Shown here in pieces: positions 54,880 to 64,000 of a DNA stretch of 64,000 nt. The stretch lies in contig CM055267.1 of the NCBI GenBank assembly GCA_029237695.1, positions 12,489,043-12,553,042 of the forward strand, in the 5' to 3' direction. The DNA is from Conchocele bisecta. Its lineage: Eukaryota; Mollusca; Bivalvia; Lucinida; Thyasiridae. The notes below the pieces were generated by a model, which was given only the letters and a program-made list of their open reading frames with translations, was not told the DNA's origin and made no database searches. The first letter of the stretch is position 1. Each line of letters opens with the position of its first letter. Position numbers and translations under genes: made by a program.

Positions 54880-55435
54880 CGTGTAGCGAAAAGGGGATAT
54901 AGGGATGCAAAAGTTGTCTGTTCGTCCGTCTGTTCATCACAAAAATTTGGGTTAATCTGCAATAACTTCTGTTTCCATTGATGGAATGCTTTAATATTTC
55001 ATAGGTGCATTTGTAGCATCATCCTGCATCATTCTACAGAAAGCGTATGGTGCCCGCTAACCCCAAGGTCAAGGACTTAGAAAATGTTTTGTTTCAAAAA
55101 CTTTACACTTCATTATAACTTCTCTGTCCCTCAATGGAATGCTTTAATATTTCATAGGTGTATTTTTAACAACATCTCACATCATTCTACAGAAAGCCCA
55201 TGGTGCTCAGTAACCCAAAGGTTATTACAAGCTTCTTATGTACTATCAAACTGCGCCAGGTGGGACATCTTGCTCCGCTTGTTATATACCAGACTACTTT
55301 TACCAGTCTCCATACAGATCTGTCTACAATATGTTCATTACCGGTATTCAACATTAAGTTCTATTCCCAGATACATGTATCTCTGAAATCAGATCACAAT
55401 GTCAAGGTTACATAGGTCTTCATTTCGTTCAAGTT
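54880..55435 (-). repeat. Second R3-related element
   Basis: Starts with a hairpin, TATCCCCTCGTGTAGCGAAAAGGGGATA, then TGTTCGTCCGTCTGTTC, then R3 blocks (TTGATGGAATGCTTTAATAT, GTGCCCGCTAACCCCAAGGT). Confidence 0.75.
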
Positions 55436-56045
55436 TCACATTTAGTATTTGAATTTTGGACTGGTTGTCAGTTAATTTTAACCCACTGTCCAATTTTGAT
55501 CATATTTGGCTACCATGTATGCCTATAAGCACTGAGGTCACTGAGGACATACGTTCGGTCTTTTCCATTTAATACCATGAATTTGTGTTTAGCTAGGTCT
55601 TTTGTCCTGTCAATAACATGTTAACTACTGTCTGTTCCACGTTTTAACATGGGGGGGGGGGGGGGGAAAGAGGTGGAAGACGTGGGGGTGTAGTAAAAAA
55701 ACAAAAAACATTTTGAAATTGACTAATTCCAAAATTATTTCAAAATTTATAATTCCTACTTCATTATAACTTCATACATGTGTATAAATGTGAAGTAGGA
55801 AAATATTTCATCAAATAATTTTGTTTATTATTGATTATTATTGATGGAATTAATGTGTTTAATGGCCAAATGTTCGTCCAAAATTTACAGCTACCCGTAC
55901 CTCAAATCCATCCGCAAGTTCACCAAAATATACGGTAGACCACATATATCATGGTTCTTTTCGGCTGACACATAATTCCACAAACTTATTGTTGTTTGTT
56001 CGTGCTGACAGAGGGATAACCCGATAGTCTAGTATGTAGAGCCCA
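55436..56045. other. Unassigned sequence with a G-run
   Basis: A run of about 18 G at 55651-55668; otherwise nothing recognised. Confidence 0.4.
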
Positions 56046-56266
56046 GGGGGCTGTTTCGTTAAACTTCGTACTACTAAGATGTTCGTAAGTGCAAATTTAG
56101 GATCGTCTGGGAATTTCAATTGATGGATTTACATTTATTGAGCATAGGCTGCATGTAAATCCAATAATTGTTTACAAGAAAACATTGCTAATGTGACATT
56201 TACTGACTATCATAATTTTCCACTTGCGAACATTATAGTCGTACGATGTTTAGTGAAACGGCCCCC
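56046..56266. mobile_element. MITE, GGGGGC-GTTTC family, copy 2
   Basis: Ends GGGGGCTGTTTCGTTAAACT and GTTTAGTGAAACGGCCCCC, inverted. See 47126-47360. Confidence 0.65.
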
Positions 56267-56351
56267 GGATTTCAATACCGACCGAATGATGTCGGGCAAG
56301 TTAGGCATGAACAAATATTTTTATGGTATTTTCATCCCAGCGCGAAGGTTG

Positions 56352-56638
56352 CAGGCGCGTAATCAGGACATAAAAGGGGGGGTGCGCATTGAGCGGCGAC
56401 AAATTGTCTAGGTGGGTCCGGGGACATGCCCCCCCCCTCATGAATTTTTCTTTGGATAAAGGACGCAAATCCTGGCTTCTAGAGCCCTCCAGACATCGAT
56501 ATATTATGCAAAATTTTATTTATTTTAGCAGAGAAATTTTCATTTTGCGAAATGTAGTTCTTATTTTATCTATGTGTACACACCTGGCCAAATTTTAGGG
56601 GGTGCGAACACACCCCCCCCCCCCTGATTACACGCCTG
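56352..56638. mobile_element. 287-bp MITE with 5-bp target duplication
   Basis: Ends CAGGCGCGTAATCAGG and CCTGATTACACGCCTG, flanked by GGTTG on both sides (56347-56351, 56639-56643). Inside the ends are G-run/C-run stretches. hAT-like termini. Confidence 0.75.
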
Positions 56639-56639
56639 G

Positions 56640-57455
56640 GTTGGGAGCATGTGAAGGGTAATTATTGAACGATAGGGGTTCATCCTTACTGGAATCCCGC
56701 TGTTTGACCCTCGGGTACAATTTTGTCTTTCTGGTAGGCGAGAGTTGGATCGAGTTATACCCATTATAAAGTAGTAAGTACACAATGAGACAAGTAAAGT
56801 TATGTGATTCTATAACTTAAGAACATGTGCCATTTTTCATGAAAAATATTTACAGAAACTGTGATACATGTAAAATGTATTTACAATTTTTTTTATAGCA
56901 AATGCGGAATTCTATTTGCCATGAACATTTTGTCAACTTTCAACGTAATTTATGGAAAATATCGTAAATTTTGTAAATATTTTTCAGGAAATATCTCACA
57001 TCTTCGTAGGCACAAAATCACATGGTTGGTCGCTTTCGTTACAATGCATAATGCTGTCTTGGTGTGAACACAAAGTGTAGATATTTTTAAGTACACATTG
57101 CCATCTCCGGTATCAGTATTAATAATCATCATATAGCTAGGCCTGTAATACCTCACACTTCAGCGAAACATCATACAGTTTCTATTTGCATAGCTCTCGA
57201 CATCCCCTCCTCAATCGTGTTAACTCTTTCACCCCTAAGTAACTGGAATGGATTGTGATATTTTGCAACCAATCCAATGGTCACAAAATGATTTTCGGAC
57301 TAGTCCATTTATGAAAAAGGGGGTGTTTTTGTTCTCAGAAATATGAAAATTACTTGCAAAAGTGCAGATCCAGATGAGACGGCTCGCGCTGTCTCATCTG
57401 GTTCTACACTCTTTGCCAATACCAATATACAGGCCTGTGGTGGTGAAAGGGTTAA
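56640..57455. other. Unassigned sequence
   Basis: No gene supported. A small palindrome, GATGAGACGGCTCGCGCTGTCTCATC, lies at about 57373-57398. Confidence 0.35.
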
Positions 57456-57625
57456 CCCTTACAATGCTGAATTAAATTTTGTTGTCTGCCGTTTATTTTT
57501 TTATTTTTATTAACAAAAACATAGTTTGGCAGCATTTTAGTGCTACCAATCCATGTTTTTATTGAGAATAAGGTAAACTATGAAACAACAGTAGACGGTA
57601 ATTTTTGTTTCCCGCATTCTAAGGG
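57456..57625. mobile_element. piggyBac-like MITE, copy 1
   Basis: TTAA + CCCTTACAATGCTGAATTAA at the left; TTCTAAGGG + TTAT at the right; inverted, with a nearly palindromic centre (AACATAGTTTGGCAGCA / TGCTACCAATCCATGTT). Confidence 0.7.
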
Positions 57626-57841
57626 TTATAAGTAAATAATGAAATTGGCAAACATGTGTGTCCTATTCAATATGCTCTGCGTTGTCAACTTGCAGGGATA
57701 CCAACAGGCAAAATAATCTGATCAACATGGAACATGTACTTGTACAGGTAATATATGGGATTTAGTACTAAACCCATTGACTCGGCCTTAAATGACCTTA
57801 GCTGTTGATAGGACATTAAACCCCAACAAACAAACAAACAA

Positions 57842-59008
57842 ATGAAAAGTCATGCAGAGCATGATGTTATTAGCCGATCAAATCAGGGTAAAGTGCATCG
57901 AACATATGTAGGTGTCTCTGGTAACATTATCAATGGTAAACTATTTTCGACCACAGTTCTGTACCCAGCGTTGACATTTTTCTCGATTTTGTGCAGGTTT
58001 TGGAAACCCGTTCCCAAATCCATCCAATAGCAGCAATGCCATATAGCAGCAATGTTTTGTTGTCACCATTATGTTGCGAAATATTCCAGCGTAACACCTG
58101 TACTGTATGCTCTATTTATCTACAAATTACACTCCGCAATACACAAAGTTGTAGTCACTGTGTGTTTGTCCGAATTCTGTGGCAGCACGCGAGTGGGCGG
58201 AGCTACCAGGGCTATATATATCTAGCGGTTACAGTGTCATCTAAAAATAGACGCAAGCTCCTGCGTATTTAGGCACATGCCCAGATTGGCCTAATGTGCC
58301 CCATCCGTGATTTTTGCGCGATGTCGGGCGCAAGACAATCAATAATTTGCAGCATTGACAATAATTAAGGGGGATTGCCGCAATCGCGCGTGCTGGATGC
58401 ATCCCTGCCATCCCTGCATGATACGTAAACAAATCAAAGTTGGTTATGAAGGGCAATTTTTCGTTTTGATTGGTGGAAAATTTTGTGAATATTAACTAGC
58501 GTCAAATGACGCGCATACGCGATCCAATGGGATAAACCCGAGATGCTGGGATAAACCCGAAAATGCTGGGGTTGCTAGTAAGGAGATTTTGAGCAGAGGT
58601 AGATTATAAATTAGCCGAATAAACACATTTTACGCGATTATACGTGGCTGAAACTTGTTCTGTTTAATAAATAAAAGCTTTAAATTAGCCCAATAATCGG
58701 CGTATGTTGGCGTATATGGCCATTAGAGCCAACTATGGACTTCAACAACAATAACTTCCGGGTTAAATCTCTTCAGGCGTTCAGCTCATTAAGTATTCAA
58801 AATTGTGTTATTTGGCTATAAGTAAAGTTTTAAACGGAGATAATTGCCAAAAATGCAAACTTTATCGGTTGATGCAATTTGGAAGTGATACAGAAAAATT
58901 CGCGTTTGTAGATTACCGAATAGCGGAGAAAAGGGTTGCTACAAACTTTTTCAGAATTCGATGGATAACCAATATATTAGCCGATCTATAAATAGATCGG
59001 CTAATAAC
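57842..59008 (+). mobile_element. Hairpin-ended element, copy B
   Basis: Inverted counterpart of 20385-21520. Starts with ATGAAAAGTCATGCAGAGCA and GTTATTAGCCGATC; ends with the TTAGCCGATCTATAAATAGA palindrome at about 58978-59006. One small internal duplication (GATGCTGGGATAAACCCGA, about 58540-58572) is not in copy A. Confidence 0.8.
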
Positions 59009-59339
59009 AAACTGATCAACATGGATGCAAATCATCCTGCACAGACAGTCAAATGTGGCTATGACTGGAGAAATGTGGCTATGACTGGAGAAATGTGGCC
59101 TATGGGATTTGTGTCAGTGTAGCTCGTGATCAAATATCACAGCCTAATAATAATCTGTATTGCTTGTTAGAAGCATGACGGGTGTTTCTTTGATGGAATG
59201 GCGAACAGAGCAGATCCGGATCAGACAGCATTTGCACAGGCTGATTTAGATCTACACTGGTCACAAAACTCATAAGCCCCATTTCTCCAGTCACAATGAT
59301 ACCCGTGTTTTAAATATTCTGTTTTTAGCGCGCTGTTCG
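59009..59339. other. Unassigned sequence
   Basis: A 20-bp tandem pair (ATGTGGCTATGACTGGAGAA) at about 59053-59093; nothing else. Confidence 0.4.
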
Positions 59340-59940
59340 AAGAAAGGAGTGCTTATGGCATACCCTCGGCATCGTAGTCAGCATCTGTCTGACCATCTGT
59401 CCGTCTGGTTGTCCGTACGTCTTCAAAAGTGCTAAAACTTAACGTTAGGGGAAATTTGTTGTAATTTCTGTGTCCTTTCACCAAACCTTTTGATATTTCA
59501 CACATGCCTTTCTCTAATGATTCTCTATCATGCTGTGACAAATCCATGACGCTCAGACCCCAAAGTCAAGGTCACAGTCTTAGTGCTTTCATAAACTTAA
59601 CGTTGGGGTAAATTTGTTTCCTCTCACCCCACTTCTTGATATTTCACACATGACTTTCTCTAATGATTCTCTATCAGGCTGTGACAAATCCACAACCCTC
59701 AGACACCTGCTAACCCCAAGGTCAAGGTCACAGTCTTAGTGCTTTCATAAACTTAATGTTCGGGGAAATTTGTTATAATTTCTGTTTCCTTTCACCCCAC
59801 TTCTTGATATTTCATACATGCATTCCTCTAATGGTTCTCTCACATGCCCTGTTTCCTTTCACACAGCTTCTTGATATTCGTTAAACTAAAGCACCACCAG
59901 GCGCGCTTCGTTGTATTCTGACAACTCTTGTTATACCCCT
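59340..59940 (-). repeat. R5 satellite-like element
   Basis: Starts with GTCTGACCATCTGTCCGTCT, then three units of about 175-185 bp with AAACTTAACGTT(A/G)GGG, TTGATATTTCACACATG and CCCCAAGGTCAAGGTCACAG. Confidence 0.75.
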
Positions 59941-61029
59941 GGCATACAAAGTATGTCGAGGGGTATATACAGGTAGTTTTCTTATATCCATCCGTTGATT
60001 AATCCATACCAACATATAGGGGACGTAGACAATTTTTAAGACGATTTTGAAAAATGTCTGCGTCCGTAAGATTTGCTTTAAAAAAGTTTTCAGTTATCAA
60101 TTTTCTTTGCAACCACAGGGTCCGATCTAGGGTGGGGGGGTTCCGGGGTTGCCACCAGTTGGAGTCTGAATTTAAACGCCGTAAAACACAGGAAAGTGCA
60201 TTTCTGAACATCTAGATCTAGAAAATTTGTCCTGGGGGGCATACCCCCGAACCCTCCTAGCATACTCGCTTCACTCCAAGGAGCTCAAATATAGGACAAC
60301 CCCCCCGTGCCCCAAATGCTGGATCCGCCCTTGAACCATGCATCAGATTATCTTGAATATTTCTTTATCATCATTCATATTTTCTTTCTATAGCCCACCC
60401 ATGCGGCTTTTATGCCTAAGGTCAAGGCCTAATGACTTAGAATATATTTGGTGGTTGGACCAGGTGGGGCCAGGGGTATCCATGAGCCCCTGCTCACTTG
60501 CTCTAGTTCTCTACAAAAACAGGTTTTGTCAGTCTATCAAACTACTATTTAGTAACACATACATTACTACAAGAAGTTTTCTGCACACTCGTGGGATGAA
60601 TTTTATGCACACTCGTGAAATAAATATATATTTTTATACTATATACATAAACAATATAAATAAAGCAAACAAAAGTTTATTGGATAATATAATAATAATT
60701 AAGAATTGTGATTTGCCCGCATATGAAAAGAAATATAATTCCTTCAAGATGAAACACGATGTATTAACTAAATACAGCCGCAGGTCAAAACGACCCTGTA
60801 CCAGTCTGAAACTGTTTTCATCAAAAGAGCATCAATGTTGGGAATTTTGACAACATACCGGTAGATGCTGTTTTGATTAATGATCGACAGCCGTGCCTCG
60901 GCATGATTGATGGGCGATTGTAAACAAACCATTTTAGATTTACTGAATTTTACAAACGTTGTCGTCCTGAAGACCCGGATCAGTGTGGACTTTCTGGGTC
61001 ATTCTGATCCATCTACAGAGTTGCTATAA
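59941..61029. other. Unassigned sequence with decayed repeat
   Basis: G-rich and C-rich stretches (60130-60330) may be a decayed MITE. The frame at 60338-60850 has no recognisable domain. Confidence 0.35.
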
Positions 61030-61235
61030 CCCTTACAATGCTGAATTAAATTTTGTCATCTGTTGGTTACTTTTTCATTTCCAATTTTATCAACAAAAAC
61101 ATAGTTTGGTAGCACTTTAGAATCATTTCCAATGGAAATGATTCTAAAGTGCTGCCAAATTATGTTGTTATTGAGAAAAATGACAAAATATGAAACAACA
61201 GCAGACAACAATTTTCGTTTCCCGCATTATAAGGG
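61030..61235. mobile_element. piggyBac-like MITE, copy 2
   Basis: CCCTTACAATGCTGAATTAA to GCATTATAAGGG + TTAA; centre AGAATCATTTCCAATGGAAATGATTCT is a perfect palindrome. Confidence 0.75.
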
Positions 61236-61738
61236 TTAATGTTTATATATAATATTGTCAACAACATCACTTACAAAGATTAATTAAGGAAATTATTGCA
61301 ATGTTCTGTCAATTCATGTTTGTATCGAGAAGGAAGACAAAATTGGAAACAACGTACAGTCTGAGAATATGGACTATGGTATATTCACAAGCACATAACC
61401 TAGTCAATCTGAAACACTGGTTAATCTGACACATTTGTCTTGTCACAAAGCATGTCGGATTAACCAACTGTATAAATAAAATATTTGCATATATGGTATT
61501 TAGAAAATATAAAACTTATCGCACTCAATAAATTGTATATAATTCCAGCACAAAAATATTTACACAATTCCCTAACATTTGATTGGCCCGTACCAAGTCT
61601 CTGTTCAAAATTTATATCCCAGTAATTAAACTCCCACGCCAAACTACTTTCCGTAACCGTGAGGCGCAGTTAAAATAATTCTTAAGAAAACGGAAAATAA
61701 ACACATTTTCTTGATTAATTTATTTCAAATGCTGGAAT

Positions 61739-61900
61739 TATAAGGAATGAATGGCCTTTTTGTGGAATTTATCGGGGATATAAACTTGGAAAAGTCGCGG
61801 GAATACTGGACGAGGCCTTCCAGCCTTCGTCCAGTATTCCCGCGACTTTTCCAAGTTTATGCCCCGATAAATTCCACAAAAAGGCCATTCATTCCTATAA
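61739..61900. repeat. Near-perfect 162-bp palindrome
   Basis: Arms of about 73 bp from TTATAAGGAATGAATGGCCT inward to AATACTGGACGA, repeated inverted from TCGTCCAGTATTCCCGCGAC outward to CCATTCATTCCTATAA, around GGCCTTCCAGCC. One or two mismatches. Frames on both strands are by-products of the palindrome. Confidence 0.92.
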
Positions 61901-61940
61901 TATTTTCTCAATAGCAAACTCGGCAAGTCTCCTTTGTTAA

Positions 61941-62163
61941 CCCTTAGACCGCTATCTTATTTTAGTTGTCGTCTGCTGTTTATTTTCTATTTTCCATTTT
62001 TATCATGAAGAACATGTTTTGACAGCATTTTAGAATAATTTACAACATCCTTGACAGCACTTCAGAATCATTTCCATTGGAAACAATTCTGAAGTGCTGT
62101 CAATCCATGTTTTTAATGAGAAATAATGCAAGACGACAATTGTTGTGAGTAGCGGTCTAAGGG
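61941..62163. mobile_element. piggyBac-like MITE, copy 3, intact TTAA duplication
   Basis: TTAA at 61937-61940 and 62164-62167; ends CCCTTAGACCGCTA and TAGCGGTCTAAGGG are exact complements. Subterminal GTCGTCTGCTGTTTATTTTC and a central palindrome TTCAGAATCATTTCCATTGG. Confidence 0.85.
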
Positions 62164-62267
62164 TTAACCCGAAAAAATGTATACACTTGTGCAACAAATT
62201 TTATATTTCTATCCCATTTTTCAATGAAATTATATTCCAAAGTCGCAGCTGTCAAACGATGTCTTTA

Positions 62268-62340
62268 TTGACAGAGAAGACAAATGTAAAACAAAAGCAG
62301 ATAACAATTTACTTTTTCCGCATTCTAAGAGTTATAAGTC
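62268..62340. mobile_element. piggyBac-like MITE fragment
   Basis: Only the right part (AAAGCAGATAACAATTTACT, CCGCATTCTAAGAGTTATAA). Confidence 0.5.
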
Positions 62341-62694
62341 TGTATCACATTGTCAGATACAATTGAATGGACGTACATATGAGACATGATTTTGTACATA
62401 TCTCATGAGTTATAATTCCGCATTTGCTATGAAAGTAAAAATCTCATATATATATTTGATAACCTATTTCCTTATCTGTACGTATAACAACATTGGTATT
62501 GACAAAGTATCATTAACAATGAACATTGTTACTCGATACAGTTTGGTTTTCCCTTCCTGGTCACTAATCACGTTTTCAAACATTTGTTTCACATTCTGAC
62601 ATACACAGGCTTATTTCCCCTCACCGATAGGCAGGAGTGATATACGAGAGTCCATGTATGTGTGTATGTATGTTAGTAAATGACACCTTCTTAA

Positions 62695-62910
62695 CCCTTA
62701 GACCACCGCTACACACAACAATTGTCGTCTGCTGTTGCTTTATATCTAGCCTTATTTCCATAAATTCATTCAAAACATGGTTTAGAATCAGTGCTGTCAA
62801 AGCATGTCGGAATTTATTCTAAAATGCTGTCAAAGAATTTTTTTGGTGATAAAAATGGAAAATAGAAAATAAACAGCAGACGACAAAAAATAATATAGCG
62901 GTATAATATT
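62695..62910. mobile_element. piggyBac-like MITE, copy 4
   Basis: TTAA (62691-62694) + CCCTTAGACCACCGCTA; subterminal GTCGTCTGCTGTT and its complement AACAGCAGACGAC. The right terminus is decayed. Confidence 0.6.
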
Positions 62911-62929
62911 TCTTAATAATTTATGAACC

Positions 62930-64000
62930 CTCCACCGATTTTAATATTATTTGGCCACAATGTGTGTCTGTGGATGGTGCTCTGCTTCACATACAGGTCA
63001 TGTCTGAAGACCCAGGCTCAAGGTCACTTAGGACTTATGCTCATTGTTCACCCACGATAGTGGAATGTGAGACAAAGTGGTCACAATTCCGGTGCCGGTG
63101 GCATCATCGTTGTCATCAGCATCGTCATCAGTGTCGTCAACAATTTGGAACGTAAATTTTGGACGTTGCCAAATTTCCCATATCTCTTGATCTGTTAGTT
63201 GGATCATTACCAAACTTTATCAATAGCTTCCTCGCATTGATAGCTATCCGTCCAGTGTCATTCGGTTGACCTTGGCCTTCACCTTGATGACCTTAACCTT
63301 TGTGGGACTTAAGTTCTTGATGTAGACAAATTTCCCATAGCTCTTGATTCGTTAGTCGGATCATTACCAAATTTCATCAATAGCTTTCTCACATTGATGG
63401 CTATCCACCCACTGTCATTTGGGTGACCTTAACCTTTGTGAAACGTACATTTTGGATGTAGCCAAATTTCCAATATCTCTTGACCGTTATTCAAATCATT
63501 ACTGAATTTCATCAATAGCTTCTTCACATTGATAGCTATCCATCCAGTGTCATTCGGGTGACATTGACCTTCACCTTGGTGACCTTAACGTTTGTGGGAC
63601 GTCATTTGGAACATAGCCAAATTTCCCATCTCTTAATCCGTTATTTGGATCATTACCAAATTTCATCAATAGCTTTCTCATATTGATGGCTATATACCCA
63701 CTGTCATTTTGGTGGCCTTCACCTTGGTGACCTTAACCTTCTTCGTGTCAATAGTTTTGTACATAAATTATGTCCAAATGTTGAATACCTCCTGATCCGT
63801 TAGTCGGATCCTTTACCAAACTTCACCAATAGCTTCCTCACATTGATGGCTATCCACCCAGTGTCTCATTCGGGTGACCATGACCATGGTGACCTTGACC
63901 GTCATGTCAATAATTTTGGACATCCAAACGTTGAATATCTCTTGATCCGTCATCTCCAAACTTCATCAATAGCTTCTTCACATTGATGGATATCTACCAG
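62930..64000 (-). repeat. R6 tandem array, runs off the window
   Basis: Units of about 140-160 bp with CATCAATAGCTT(C/T)(C/T)TCACATTG, GATGGCTATCCACCCA, GTGTCATTCGGGTGACC and GGTGACCTTAACCTT, at least six from 63170 to the end. Same TGACCTT-rich style as R1-R5. No end module is seen before 64000. Confidence 0.8.

Noticed and set aside
60338..60850. 170-codon frame
   Set aside because: AT-rich, no domain, no homology pattern; likely chance.
61738..61926. 62-codon frame
   Set aside because: Encoded by the arms of the 162-bp palindrome.

Overview
This is a eukaryotic, gene-poor, repeat-rich window. It is most likely from a bivalve mollusc, inferred from several arrays of 115-180 bp units rich in TGACCTTGACC-like motifs that end in an (ACGG)n microsatellite plus a hairpin, the layout known for bivalve 'pearl'/Helentron-like elements. 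No rRNA, tRNA or CRISPR array was seen. The only host gene signal is one candidate first coding exon (51188-51242) of a small LIM-domain protein.

Layout. 1-7.1 kb: tandem arrays of pearl-like families. 7.4-13.8 kb: a satellite interrupted by a 5.6-kb TA-flanked inverted-repeat element that itself holds a mariner/Tigger-like MITE and, inside that, a hAT-like element. 14-23 kb: TTAA-flanked elements, an expanded 42-bp minisatellite and a 1.15-kb hairpin-ended element that recurs inverted at 57.8-59.0 kb. 23.3-45.8 kb: a 5'-truncated LINE split by a complete 20,963-bp Maverick/Polinton (24073-45035) with an exact 6-bp target duplication. 45.8-64 kb: an orphan coding remnant, satellites, MITEs, palindromes and further arrays running off the end.

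The Polinton has a left arm read on the minus strand (protease, major capsid, basic protein, minor capsid, membrane protein, integrase, two or three core-like proteins, packaging ATPase) and a right arm on the plus strand (protein-primed DNA polymerase B and small cysteine-rich genes). Many large core genes carry frameshifts, stops or insertions, so this is a decayed or sequencing-noisy copy; several small accessory genes are intact.

The most unusual feature is the regulation of the small accessory genes. At least four, probably six, end in a stem-loop that matches the replication-dependent histone mRNA 3' stem-loop (6-bp stem, TTTC loop), in two cases with a CAAGAAA-like purine element at the spacing of the U7 snRNA site. 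The same genes share a promoter cassette with an inverted CCAAT box, an extended AGGTCA half-site fitting the ROR consensus, and a TATA box at fixed spacing. The protease, polymerase and zinc-knuckle genes instead share a conventional AATAAA cassette. One histone-type gene sits inside the right terminal inverted repeat. I infer that this element borrowed histone-style, S-phase-linked expression for its accessory genes.
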